Assembly: GCA_016719605.1 (NCBI GenBank)
Contig: JADJYW010000004.1
Location: 372,001 to 436,000, forward strand
Length of the DNA stretch: 64,000 bases
Source of the DNA: Lewinellaceae bacterium
GTDB taxonomy: Bacteria > Bacteroidota > Bacteroidia > Chitinophagales > Saprospiraceae
Reading direction: 5' to 3'
The translations under genes were made by a program, and so were the position numbers. The notes below the pieces were generated by a model, which was given only the letters and a program-made list of their open reading frames with translations, made no database searches and was not told the origin of the DNA. Shown piece after piece: positions 25,534-34,714 of this stretch (the first letter of the stretch is position 1; every line of letters begins with the position of its first letter).

Positions 25534-25574
25534 ATAAAAAACCGGCTGCCCGCACCCCTCGCGCGAACAGCCGG
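25534..25574 (-). terminator. Terminator hairpin between convergent genes
   Basis: CCGGCTG (25542-25548) pairs with CAGCCGG (25568-25574). On the minus strand the stem is followed by a T-run, so it can terminate aconitase transcription. The stem may also serve the plus strand. Confidence 0.65.
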
Positions 25575-25613
25575 CAATCGAATCAATCGGTTCAATCGAA
25601 AGAATCGAATCAA

Positions 25614-27877
25614 TTACTTCACCCCCAATTCCGTCCGTATCTTGTTCAGCGCACTGCCTGCGCGCACCCAGTCAATTTGCTGTTCGTTGTAGGTGTGCAG
25701 CACGTCGAAGGTCTCGGTGGTGCCGTCGGCATGGTCGAGGCGGATTTGCAGGGATTTGCCGGGGGCAAATTTTTCAAAACCGAGGATGCTCACTTTGTCG
25801 TCCTGGCGCACCTTGTCGTAGTCGGCCGGATTGGCAAAAACGAGGGCCAGCATGCCCTGTTTTTTCAGGTTAGTCTGGTGGATACGGGCGAAGGATTTGA
25901 CTACCACGGCCTTCACGCCGAGATAGCGCGGCTCCATGGCGGCGTGCTCGCGGCTGCTGCCTTCGCCGAGGTTTTCCTCGCCGAAGATGATCGTGCCGAT
26001 GCCTTTTTTCTGGTACAGCCGCGCCGACGCGGGCACTTCCATGTACTGGCTGTTTTCCAAGTTGTACACCTTGTTGCGCTCGCCGTTGAAGGCATTGGTA
26101 GCGCCGATGTAGCAGTTGTTGGAAATGTTCTCCAGATGGCCGCGGTACTTGAGCCACGGGCCGGCCATGCTGATGTGGTCGGTGGTGCACTTCCCTTGGG
26201 CTTTGATGAGCACGCGCATGTTTTGCAATTCGTCATTGCTGATGGGTGCAAACGGTTTGAGCAACTGGAGGCGATCCGATTTTTTGTCCACCAAAATTTT
26301 TACACCGCCTTTGGCCGGAGCCACATAGCCGGCATCTTCCACCGCAAACCCGGCTTTGGGCAGTTCGATACCTTTCGGCGGATCGAGTTTAACGGTTTCG
26401 CCATTCCGGTTTACCAGCGTGCCTTTTTTCGGGTTGAAACTCAGGTCGCCGGCAATGGCGAAAGCCGTCACGATCTCCGGCGAAGCCACGAATGCGTGAG
26501 TATTGGGGTTGCCGTCGTTACGCCCGGTGAAGTTGCGGTTGAACGAGGTCATGATCGAATTGGGGCGGCTCTTGTCGTCAATATGCCGGCTCCATTGGCC
26601 GATGCAGGGGCCGCAGGCATTGGCCAGCACGACGCCGCCGATATTGGAAAAATCGTTGAGGATGCCATCGCGCTGGGCGGTAAACCGGATTAGTTCGGAG
26701 CCGGGGGTGATGGTGAACTCGGCTTTCACCTCCAGGTTTTTTTCCTTGGCCTGGCGCGCCACGGAGGCCGCGCGGGTCAGGTCTTCGTACGAGGAGTTGG
26801 TGCAGGAGCCGATGAGGCCTACTTCGAGACGAACCGGGTAGTTATTTTTTTTGACGGCTGCGGCAAACTTGCTGAGCGGCCAGGCCAAGTCCGGTGTGAA
26901 CGGCCCGTTGATGTGCGGCTCCAGTTTGGACAGGTCTATTTCGATGACCTGATCAAAGTATTTTCCGGGTTGGCGTAGCATTCGGCATCGCCGGTGAGGT
27001 AGGGTGCGACCTTGTTGCACATCAGGGCGACCTTGTTGCGGCCGGTAGCCTTCAGGTAGCGGAACATGCTTTTGTCGTAGCCGAAAGTAGAGGTTGTAGC
27101 CCCGATTTCGGCGCCCATATTGCAAATGGTGCCTTTGCCGGTAGCGCTCATGCTGGTGGCGCCGGGGCCGAAGTATTCCACGATGGCGCCGGTACCGCCT
27201 TTCACGGTGAGGATACCGGCTACTTTCAGGATCACGTCTTTGGGCGAGGCCCAGCCGCGCAGTTTGCCGGTGAGTTTCACGCCGATCAGTTTGGGCATTT
27301 GCAGTTCCCAGCCCATGCCGCTCATGGCATCCACCGCGTCGGCGCCGCCAACCCCGATAGCCACCATACCGGCGCCGCCGGCATTCACGGTGTGCGAGTC
27401 GGTACCAATCATCATGCCGCCGGGGAACGCGTAGTTTTCCAATACGATTTGGTGGATAATGCCCGCGCCGGGTTTCCAGAAACCGATGCCGTATTTCTGG
27501 CTGACGGAGGACAGGAAGTCAAACACCTCTTTGTTTTTGTCCAGGGCCACAGCCATGTCTTTGGCAGCGCCCACTTCGGCCGTGATGAGGTGGTCGCAGT
27601 GCACGGTGCTGGGCACAGCCACTTTTTTGCGGCCGCAGGTCATAAACTGGAGCAGCGCCATTTGGGCGGTAGCGTCCTGCATGGCGACGCGGTCTACCTG
27701 AAAAAACACATAGTCCGAACCGCGCTTGTACTCTTGCAGCGGACTGTCGGGGTGCAGGTGGGCGTAGAGGATTTTTTCAGAAAGGGTAAGCGGGCGTTTG
27801 AGTTTGGCCTTGGCGGCATCCACGCGGGCCGGGTAGTTTTTGTAAAACTCCCGGATCATCTTCAGGTCGAAAATCAT
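25614..27877 (-). CDS. acnA: Aconitate hydratase (frameshifted near 26962)
   Basis: This TCA-cycle enzyme isomerises citrate and isocitrate using a [4Fe-4S] cluster. The corrected length is about 754 residues, matching the mitochondrial-type family. The N-terminal half shows 'VPSTVHCDHLITAEVG' and 'MMIGTDSHTVNAGGAGMVAI'. The C-terminal half has cluster Cys ligands in 'IGSCTNSSYEDLTRA' and 'ACGPCIGQW' and the swivel-domain motif 'GEGSSREHAAMEPR'. As given, the frame changes at ~26962 in a short T-run. Adding one base joins CYANPE to KYFDQVIEIDL without a gap. A -7 promoter element lies ~90 nt upstream, and a family A repeat fills the 5' leader. Confidence 0.93.
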
Positions 27878-27899
27878 TTTTCGGTTGACGTTGACGGTT

Positions 27900-27960
27900 A
27901 ACGGTTGGAAGGTTTCTGGTTGGAGGGTTTCTGGTTTCTGGTTGGAGGGTTTCTGGTTGG
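27900..27960. repeat. Family A 15-mer repeat in the acnA leader
   Basis: Four direct AAGGTTTCTGGTTGG-like units, one shortened to GGTTTCT, lie between the acnA start and its putative -7 element. Unlike the other two arrays there is no inverted arm. Confidence 0.85.
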
Positions 27961-27966
27961 GGCGTG

Positions 27967-27974
27967 CAAAGGTA
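27967..27974 (-). promoter_or_regulatory. Putative -7 element (TACCTTTG) for acnA
   Basis: On the minus strand TACCTTTG matches TAnnTTTG. Transcription would start near 27960 and run through the repeat array before reaching the acnA ATG at 27877. Confidence 0.55.
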
Positions 27975-28051
27975 GGAAACAGGGAAAAAAGGCCGGTGTT
28001 TTTGATGGACTTTGCGATGCAATTGAGTTTTTGTCCTGCAATAGCGGGCTG

Positions 28052-28814
28052 TCAGGCAAACTGTACTTCTTTCACGCCAAAATGTTCGGTTTCGGTGTTC
28101 GTGCGGATGACCAGCCGCCCGTCGCGGGCTACTTCCTGGATGACCCCGCTGAAGCGGCTGCCGTCCGGGCGCAGAAACACCCGTTGCTTGCCCAGGCCCA
28201 GCAAGTGCCGGTGGTAGTCGGTGCGCAGGGCATCGGTGTTGCCGTTTTTCAATTGTAAATACCGCTGCTCCACGCACTCGAACAAGGTGTCGGCCAACGT
28301 ATCCAAATCGTATGTTTGGCCGGTGGCTAAAGCAAGGGATATGGCGTTCGGTACTTCGGGCGAAAACTCCAGCTGGTTTATGTTCAGCCCGATGCCCACG
28401 ATGGAGGACTGCAAAAAGTCCGTTAAGTGCGTTCTGAATCAGAATGCCGGCTATTTTTCGGTCGCTGAGGTACACGTCATTGGGCCATTTGATCAACACC
28501 CCGGCTCCACTCGCGTGGGGGAGTGCGGCTACCACCGTGTCGCGCACGGCCAGTGCGACCGCCTCGCTCAGCCGAAATTGTTCCGCTACCTGTAGCCATT
28601 TGGGGTACAGAATAATGCTGAGCGTCAGGTTTTGGCCGGCGGCACTGAGCCATCGGCTGCCATATTGGCCGCGTCCGGCTGACTGGCTGGCAGCCCGAAG
28701 GACGGTACCCTCGGGTGGCTTGCTTTTTGCGAGCAGTTCGCGGGCGTAATCGTTTGTGGACGGCAGCGCGTCGAAACGGTGGTAAACTTTTCCGATGAAA
28801 AGTGTGTTTGCCAT
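28052..28814 (-). CDS. birA: Biotin-[acetyl-CoA-carboxylase] ligase (frameshifted near 28430)
   Basis: This enzyme attaches biotin to acyl-CoA carboxylases through biotinyl-AMP. The start at 28814 gives MANTLFIGKVYHRFDALPST. Catalytic features are 'SQSAGRGQYGSRWLSAAGQN' (GRGQxGxxW), 'VLIKWPNDVYLSDRKIAGIL' (KWPNDV) and, after a frame change, 'SSIVGIGLNINQ'. The C-terminal domain ends GVIQEVARDGRLVIRTN. No N-terminal DNA-binding helix-turn-helix is present, so it is a non-regulatory, group I type. One surplus base near 28430 (AACGCACTTAACGG) explains the frame break. It starts upstream of and divergent from rsfS. Confidence 0.9.
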
Positions 28815-28940
28815 GGGCGTTTGACGTGATTTGGTGCCAACGAAAAGACTGAATTTGGCCGGCAAGCGCAAAGTTCCATACTTTTATGCCGGGTTCCGGT
28901 GCATGGGCCCCTGAAATGTAAAACTTAAACACAGCATCTT

Positions 28941-29333
28941 TTGAATTTGACAACCGCACAGCGGCCCACGGCCCGCGACGCTCGACTGGAGCAACTCAAC
29001 CACCTCATCATCGAAGGTATCCGCGATAAGAAAGGCAAAAACATCGTCCAACTGGATTTGCGCCACCTGGGCGATGCTCCCGCAGATTTTTTCATCATTT
29101 GCGAAGGTGATTCCAGCACGCATATCAAGGCAATATCCGATAGCATTTACAAAAAAGTGAAAGAGGAAATGCTCACCATGCCTTCGCATACCGAAGGCAC
29201 GCTGAATGCCCGTTGGGTGCTTATGGACTATTTCAATACCGTCGTACACGTCTTCTATCCGGAAACACGCGAGTTTTACGACATCGAACAACTCTGGAGC
29301 GATGCCGACGCGACAGAATTTGCCGAAGTGTAA
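28941..29333 (+). CDS. rsfS: Ribosomal silencing factor RsfS
   Basis: The ~130-residue protein of the RsfS/DUF143 family binds L14 and blocks subunit joining. Characteristic segments are 'DLRHLGDAPADFFIICEGDSS', 'KAISDSIYKKVKEEM' and 'WVLMDYFNTVVHVFYPETRE'. The most upstream start is TTG at 28941 (MNLTTAQRPT); there is no in-frame ATG before the conserved domain, so a non-ATG start is likely. It is followed by ftsH on the same strand, an order common in Bacteroidota. Confidence 0.92.
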   Translation: MNLTTAQRPTARDARLEQLNHLIIEGIRDKKGKNIVQLDLRHLGDAPADFFIICEGDSSTHIKAISDSIYKKVKEEMLTMPSHTEGTLNARWVLMDYFNTVVHVFYPETREFYDIEQLWSDADATEFAEV

Positions 29334-29430
29334 AAACTCACGGCCCATACTTTTTTCCTGGCGCTGTGCGGTTTGACTGCCCTCACCCAACCCTTTCCGA
29401 CCCCTTTTCAACCATATCAATTTCTGCAAC

Positions 29431-31488
29431 ATGAGCAACGACAAGCGTAAGCGCGACGAGGATCAAAATGATCCGCGCCCACCACGCGAAGACAATAACA
29501 ACGGCGGCAATGGCGACAATATGCCCCGCTTCAGTTTTACCTGGATATACATCCTGATCGGCCTCGCCCTGCTGGGCCTGCAACTGTCCCGCATGTTTGT
29601 AGCGCCGCCAACCAAATCGTGGGAGGACTTCGAGGCGCTGGTTCGTGCGGGCGACCTCGAAAAACTGGAGGTCGTGAACAAGGAAACAGCCCGCGCCTAC
29701 ATCAAGAAAGACAGCCTGTGCAAGTATTTCGAGGTGTTCCGCATCGAGGACAAAAACAAGGACTGCAAACCGGACAAACCCGGCTGGAATTTCAATCCCG
29801 AGCAGATGTACATTTCGTTCAACATCGGCTCCATGGATGTGTTGCAAGCCAACCTCGGCGTACTGAACGAAAGCCTTCAAAAAGGGAAAAAGGCCAAGAT
29901 CGTACCTGTTTATGTGGAGGAAACAAACTGGACAGGTACCCTGATGACTTATCTCGTGCCCTTGCTCCTGCTCATGGCTCTGTGGATTTTTATCCTGCGG
30001 CGCATGGGGGGCGGTGCCGGCGGCCCGGTTCGCAGATTTTCAATATCGGAAAATCGAAGGCGACCCTGTTCGACAACAACTCCAAAGTGAACATCACATT
30101 CACCGATGTAGCCGGCCTGGATGAGGCCAAGGAAGAAGTTATGGAAATCGTTGATTTCCTGAAAAATCGAAAAATACACCACCGCTTGGTGGCAAAATTC
30201 CGAAGGGGTGTGCTGCTTGTTGGCCCGCCCGGTACGGGCAAAACCCTGCTGGCCAAGGCGGTAGCAGGCGAGGCGGGGTACCGTTTTCTCGATCTCCGGT
30301 TCTGATTTTGTGGAAATGTTCGTCGGCGTGGGTGCGTCCCGCGTGCGTGACCTGTTCCGCCAGGCCCGCGAAAAAGCGCCTTGCATTATTTTTATTGACG
30401 AAATAGATGCCATCGGCCGCGCACGCGGTCGCGGCGCCGTTCAGGGCGGCAACGACGAACGCGAAAACACGCTCAACCAGTTGCTCGTGGAAATGGACGG
30501 CTTCCCGACCGACAAGGGCGTCATCCTCATGGCTGCTACCAACCGCCCCGACATCCTCGACCAGGCACTTATGCGGCCCGGCCGCTTCGACCGGCAGATT
30601 GGTATCGGTCGTCCCGATCTGAATGGCCGCGCCCAGATTTTTGAGGTACACCTCAAAAACATCAAGGTTTCTCCCGAAGTCACGCCCATCGCGCTGGCTG
30701 AAATGACGCCCGGCTTCGTCGGCGCCGATATCGCCAACGTGTGCAACGAGGCCGCTCTGATCGCCGCCCGCCGCGACAAAAAAGCCGTGGACCTGGACGA
30801 TTTCAACTACGCGCTGGACAAGGTGATCGGCGGTCTGGAAAAGAAAAACAAAATCATCAGCCCGGAGGAGAAGCAGATCATCGCTTACCACGAAGCCGGG
30901 CACGCCATCTGCGGCTGGTTCCTCGAATATGCCCACCCGCTGGTGAAAGTGACCATCGTGCCCCGCGGTCTTGCCGCGCTCGGCTATGCCCAGTACCTGC
31001 CCAAGGAGCAGTACATCACCCGCAAGGATAAATTGCTCGACGACATTTGCATGACCCTCGGGGGCCGTGCTGCCGAATCGGTTGTGTTTGATAAAATCAG
31101 CACGGGCGCCCAGAGTGATCTGGATCACATCACCCGCCTGTCGTACGATATGATCATCAACTATGGCATGAATGAAAAGGTCGGCAACGTGTCGTACTAC
31201 ACCATGCTGACCGAATCCTACGCCCGCCCGTTCTCCGAACAAACGGCCTACCTGATAGACCAGGAAGTGAAATTGATGATTGACCAGCAGTACGACCGCG
31301 CTAAAAACTTGCTGCGCGAAAAGCGCCGCGAACTTGATGCGCTCGCCAAGGCTTTGTTGGAAAAAGAAGTGCTGCACCGCGCCGACCTGGAAAATCTGAT
31401 CGGGAAACGCCCCTTTGTCGACCCCACCCCCGGCGAGAGCGCCACGGTGGCCGAAGTGGAGCCAACCGGTCGGGACGATGATGAATAG
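29431..31488 (+). CDS. ftsH: ATP-dependent zinc metalloprotease FtsH (several frameshifts)
   Basis: The membrane-bound AAA+ protease degrades misfolded membrane proteins. It has an N-terminal TM helix (FTWIYILIGLALLGLQLS), a periplasmic domain and a second TM helix (YLVPLLLLMALWIFIL). The AAA domain has Walker A 'LLVGPPGTGKTLLAKAVAG', Walker B 'PCIIFIDEIDAIGR' and the second region of homology 'LMAATNRPDILDQALMRPG'. The protease zinc motif is 'IAYHEAGHAICG'. The sequence as given has indels near 30028, 30165-30200, 30276 and 30285. Correcting these gives FLKNPKKYTTLGGKIPKG and VPFFSISGSDFVEMF. FtsH is normally essential, so these are most likely sequence errors. Confidence 0.93.
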
Positions 31489-31494
31489 GAGGGG

Positions 31495-32082
31495 CTATAG
31501 TTCCTGCCGGCCAAACATCCCGGGGCTGCTCTCCAGATACTCCCATACGGCATCGGGTACTAAGTAACGCACCGATTTGCCTGTGCGCAGGCACTCCCGG
31601 ATGTAGGTGGCTGAAATATCCAGCATAGGAGCCTGGCAGATATGGATGCGCGGATGCGCTATGTACGCGCCGACATCCGTGTCCGGACGCTTGTAGACGT
31701 AGATATCATAGTGTGCCAGCAGGAACTCGTAGTTTTTCCACAGGTGCAGCGTGGCCAGATTGTCGCCGCCCATAATGAGGGCAAACGTGCGGTCGGGGTA
31801 TTTTTCCCGCAGATAGGCCAGGGTGTCCACGGTATAAGAAGGTTTGGGCAGGTTGAACTCGACGTTTGATGCCTCCAGCAGCGGGTTTTCTCCAATTCCA
31901 AGGCGTACCAGGTGCAAGCGGTCGTAGTCGCGTGCGAGTGATTTTTTGGGTTTCAACGGATTATGCGGACTGACCACGAGCCAAACCCTGTCCAAATCGG
32001 TTTGGGTGGCCATGTAGTTGGCGATAATCAGATGCCCGGTGTGTATGGGGTTGAAGGAACCGAAGAACAAGCCGATTTTCAT
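31495..32082 (-). CDS. nadD: Nicotinate-nucleotide adenylyltransferase
   Basis: The 195-residue nucleotidyltransferase adenylates nicotinate mononucleotide to deamido-NAD. It has the (H/T)xGH motif in 'FFGSFNPIHTGHLIIANYM', 'VVSPHNPLKPKKSL', 'MGGDNLATLHLWKNYEFLL' and the ISSTxxR-like 'LDISATYIRECLRTGKS'. Its stop is 6 bp from that of ftsH, so the two genes converge. It is 32 nt downstream of rbfA on the same strand. Confidence 0.95.
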   Translation of the reverse strand: MKIGLFFGSFNPIHTGHLIIANYMATQTDLDRVWLVVSPHNPLKPKKSLARDYDRLHLVRLGIGENPLLEASNVEFNLPKPSYTVDTLAYLREKYPDRTFALIMGGDNLATLHLWKNYEFLLAHYDIYVYKRPDTDVGAYIAHPRIHICQAPMLDISATYIRECLRTGKSVRYLVPDAVWEYLESSPGMFGRQEL

Positions 32083-32114
32083 AAACGGGAAGCACGGTGC
32101 TCGTTTTGGGGCGG

Positions 32115-32486
32115 TTATTTCTTGATGTTTTCGTCCTCGTCCTGCACACGGTTGAGCAGGGCTTCCACCCGGTACATCTCGTCCACGGTATCGTCGAGGA
32201 AAAATTCGAGGTGTGGTACCCGGCGCATATTTTTGCCCACTTTGGAGCCCATGGCCTGGCGCAGGCGCGGGTAGTGCTCTTCCAGTTCGAGAATAACCTC
32301 CTGTTTGTGTTCCGTTCCGTACACGCTGATATAAATTTTGGCGATCAGCAAGTCGGGCGACATTTTGACCCCCGTGACGGTCACAAGTTTGTCGCGCCCG
32401 TAAATCAGGCTGCCTTCTTCGGTCAGTACCATGCCAAAATAGCGCCGCAGGAGTTCGCCTACTTGTTTCTGGCGTTTGGTTTCCAT
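32115..32486 (-). CDS. rbfA: Ribosome-binding factor A
   Basis: The 123-residue KH-type protein assists 30S maturation. The ATG at 32486 gives METKRQKQVGELLRRYFGMV, which fits the family start; an upstream extension in the same frame is not conserved-looking. Typical segments are 'VTVTGVKMSPDLLIAKIYIS' and 'RRVPHLEFFLDDTVDEMYRV'. A -7 promoter element lies 50 nt upstream. Confidence 0.93.
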   Translation of the reverse strand: METKRQKQVGELLRRYFGMVLTEEGSLIYGRDKLVTVTGVKMSPDLLIAKIYISVYGTEHKQEVILELEEHYPRLRQAMGSKVGKNMRRVPHLEFFLDDTVDEMYRVEALLNRVQDEDENIKK

Positions 32487-32535
32487 ATTATTCAAATTAA
32501 GTAGCGGAGAAAGAATGTTCGATTTATCGGGGCCA

Positions 32536-32543
32536 CAAAGGTA
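32536..32543 (-). promoter_or_regulatory. Putative -7 element (TACCTTTG) for rbfA-nadD
   Basis: On the minus strand the sequence reads TACCTTTG, matching TAnnTTTG, about 50 nt before the rbfA ATG. Confidence 0.5.
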
Positions 32544-32731
32544 GGCCAAAACGCCCCTGGCGGCGAAATTTATTTTGTTTTCCGGCTGTGAGCCGACCGA
32601 ACGCCATTCGTGTCGGCAGTTTCAGCCTGGCGGCAAAACTATTTTGGTCTGAGCCGGGTTTTTAATCCCGCAACCCAAATTAATGTTGGAGAAAAATGCG
32701 GGCAAGGTTGGATTTATGAAACCTGCACGCG

Positions 32732-32739
32732 TACATTTG
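32732..32739 (+). promoter_or_regulatory. Putative tRNA-Lys promoter (-7 TACATTTG, upstream TTG)
   Basis: TACATTTG matches TAnnTTTG and lies 14 nt before the tRNA. A TTG at 32708-32710 is 21 nt further upstream, the expected position of the -33 element. This is the best two-part promoter in the window. Confidence 0.65.
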
Positions 32740-32753
32740 CAGCCGTTTTTTTA

Positions 32754-32829
32754 GATCCCGTAGCTCAGTTGGTAGAGCACTTGACTTTTAATCAAGGAGT
32801 CATGGGTTCGAGTCCCATCGGGATCACCA
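32754..32829 (+). tRNA. tRNA-Lys (anticodon TTT)
   Basis: A 76-nt cloverleaf with encoded CCA. The acceptor stem is GATCCCG / CGGGATC, the D-arm contains AGCTCAGTTGGTAGAGC, the anticodon loop is CTTTTAA (TTT) and the T-arm is GGGTTCGAGTCCC. Its 3' part serves as the attachment site of the element that follows. Confidence 0.97.
32805..32829. repeat. attL: 3' end of tRNA-Lys
   Basis: The 25-bp core begins GGTTCGAGTCCCATCGG and ends in ATCACCA. It is identical to 39874-39898. Here it completes the functional tRNA. Confidence 0.95.
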
Positions 32830-32840
32830 CAATTGCAACT

Positions 32841-32880
32841 ACACCCTTGTAAGTTAATCACTTACGAGGGTGTTTTGTTT
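32841..32880 (+). terminator. Element-supplied terminator behind tRNA-Lys
   Basis: ACACCCTTGTAAGT pairs with ACTTACGAGGGTGT around TAATC, followed by TTTGTTTT. This intrinsic terminator lies inside the element, 12 bp after the tRNA, and appears to replace the original terminator now found beyond attR. Confidence 0.8.
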
Positions 32881-33017
32881 TGGTTGTCGTGGGGGTTGTC
32901 GTTTTATTTCATTTTGACGGTTTAGGGGATGTTTGAAGTACTTTCAAGACTTCACAATATTAGGTAACTGAAGGTTGTGGGTTCTCTTACTATATTTGCC
33001 AAAATAAAACTTGAAAA

Positions 33018-33305
33018 ATGGACAAATCGGTACTCAATCCAATCTTGATTCTTGCAATTGCCGCCATAACTATCGGGTGTTTAATTGGGATTTTCCGTAA
33101 ACAAAAGGAAGGGTTTGGCCCTTTTACGCTCAAAATTTACGGATTAACCCTTGTAATTGGTGTAGGTGCAATAATGACACTTGCGGAAGTTGAACAAGAT
33201 AGATTCACAGCGTTTATGGGAATTCTTATTGCAATCGCTGGTTACCTATTCGGCATTGAAAATAAAAATGGGCAGGGTAATAAACCAAGTGGGGACAAAC
33301 CTTAA
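33018..33305 (+). CDS. Small membrane protein of unknown function
   Basis: This 95-residue protein has three likely transmembrane segments (LNPILILAIAAITIGCLIG, IYGLTLVIGVGAIMTL, FMGILIAIAGYLFGI) and a short hydrophilic tail rich in Gly, Asn and Lys. A perfect -7 element TATATTTG lies at 32991-32998, 20 nt before the ATG, so it is probably expressed on its own. It is the only plus-strand gene of the element and may be cargo. Family unknown. Confidence 0.65.
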   Translation: MDKSVLNPILILAIAAITIGCLIGIFRKQKEGFGPFTLKIYGLTLVIGVGAIMTLAEVEQDRFTAFMGILIAIAGYLFGIENKNGQGNKPSGDKP

Positions 33306-33306
33306 A

Positions 33307-33732
33307 CTATTCAAATGTATTTTTTATCTGTTGTGTTAGGATTGGCAGTAAGTTGACTTCTAATCCGCCCTTTTTGATCTCGCACTCCCAAATCCTAACC
33401 ACGTTCCAACCTCTCCGGGTAAGGATTTCTGTTACTTCATTGTCTCTCCTAACATTCCGCTCCCTCTTTTTTGCCCAATACTCTTTGTTCTGTTCCGGGC
33501 GGGTATTCCGGCAGTCGTGACCATGCCAGAAACACCCATCGGCAAAAATGGCGGTTTTCAGTTTTGGAAAAACGAAATCCGGTTTCCCGGTAAGGGGATA
33601 GTTACGTCTCCAACCTTTTATCCCGTTGCCCTTGAAAAAGGCAATGATGCGCATTTCTGTTGACTGGTTGCGCTTTGACTTGACTTTGCGCATAATCTCG
33701 CTGCGCTTTTCCGGCGGGAAAATATCAGCCAT
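33307..33732 (-). CDS. vsr: Very short patch repair endonuclease (Vsr)
   Basis: The 141-residue nuclease nicks 5' of T in T:G mismatches that arise by deamination of 5-methylcytosine, protecting DNA modified by a companion C5 methyltransferase. Family motifs are 'FPPEKRSEIMRKVKSKR', 'GKPDFVFPKLKTAIFADGCF' with catalytic Asp and 'WHGHDC' with zinc/catalytic His and Cys. The ATG at 33732 was chosen because the family starts at this point. It overlaps the upstream DUF4928 gene by 8 nt, indicating coupled translation with the R-M genes. Confidence 0.93.
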   Translation of the reverse strand: MADIFPPEKRSEIMRKVKSKRNQSTEMRIIAFFKGNGIKGWRRNYPLTGKPDFVFPKLKTAIFADGCFWHGHDCRNTRPEQNKEYWAKKRERNVRRDNEVTEILTRRGWNVVRIWECEIKKGGLEVNLLPILTQQIKNTFE

Positions 33733-34693
33733 TATATTTTTCCAGATTGGAAGGAAGTTCAATCATTAGGGACTTGTCCACCTCGACGGCGTTGACCCGC
33801 TCATTGTAGATTTTAACGAGGCTAACAAGGCTATGTTTAAGTTTTTCGGCTGCGAAAACGCTGATTTCTTCAATGTTTTGAGAAATGAACGATTCGAGCG
33901 ATTCAACGGCAATATGTCCGTTACAATATTGTTCCCCTAATTGGCGGGCGGCTGCAAGTTTCGCATCCGGGACAATCAAATAGACTTTTAGCCCCTCTTT
34001 GATGTTCTCTTGGCACTTTTTGTAAACCCCTTCCATCGGGGAAACGGTGACGTGAAAAACAGTGTTGCCTATCGCAAAGTCCCCGGAACGGTTGGTGGGT
34101 TTGTCGGCTGTACTTGCCGATTCGTTTGATACCTCCACATTGGGAAATCGGAGTTGCAATTTAGCCCCTACCAAATGCTGCGCAACGTACCCGGCCTTCC
34201 CTTCGCTGTGGGAAGTTTCAAATAGGTCGTGAATGATCTGCCAAGTTGAAAGTTTCGGGTCAAACACCAATTTCAGTTTTTGGCGGTTGTGAAAATCCTT
34301 TACCCGTTCAACCAAAAACGCTTGGAAAGAGGTAAGAACCTCGTTTCGTTGCTCCGGGGGAAGTGATTCGAGTTTGAGGGCTGCTAATGACTTGAATAAC
34401 GGCCTAATATCTCCCTGTCCGCCGCGATTTGTTCGACCGCCTTCTTTGGCAAACGGGCGGGTTTCTCCGAAATTGCTAAGAATCGCAGCGACCGCCGCCC
34501 CGCTTGCCCCTTTGATTTGCGCCCCTCCGGGCGCTACATGGGCGTCAAAATCCAAATCGTACTTTTCCTTTAATCTTTCCAGCAAAACGAGCGTAGCGGC
34601 AATTGTACCGTTTGCCGGGCCGTTGTTCGCTTTGACAATTTTGAGAGACCTAAACCATTCTTCAAATGCCGATAACGGCTGTTTGGTATTCAT
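33725..34693 (-). CDS. DUF4928-like protein, putative type II restriction endonuclease
   Basis: The 322-residue protein lies between a C5 methyltransferase and Vsr, the position of the cognate restriction enzyme. It contains 'VAPGGAQIKGASGAAVAAIL', 'TNRGGQGDIRPLFKSL' and 'NRSGDFAIGNTVFHVTVSP', the last resembling the D...(D/E)xK core strand pair of PD-(D/E)XK nucleases. I recognise it as similar to the DUF4928 family found beside C5 methyltransferases, but the family assignment is from memory. The catalytic Lys cannot be fixed with confidence. It is intact and starts 21 nt after the methyltransferase stop. Confidence 0.7.
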   Translation of the reverse strand: MNTKQPLSAFEEWFRSLKIVKANNGPANGTIAATLVLLERLKEKYDLDFDAHVAPGGAQIKGASGAAVAAILSNFGETRPFAKEGGRTNRGGQGDIRPLFKSLAALKLESLPPEQRNEVLTSFQAFLVERVKDFHNRQKLKLVFDPKLSTWQIIHDLFETSHSEGKAGYVAQHLVGAKLQLRFPNVEVSNESASTADKPTNRSGDFAIGNTVFHVTVSPMEGVYKKCQENIKEGLKVYLIVPDAKLAAARQLGEQYCNGHIAVESLESFISQNIEEISVFAAEKLKHSLVSLVKIYNERVNAVEVDKSLMIELPSNLEKYNG

Positions 34694-34714
34694 GTGTAAA
34701 ATCCTGCTTTGCTG

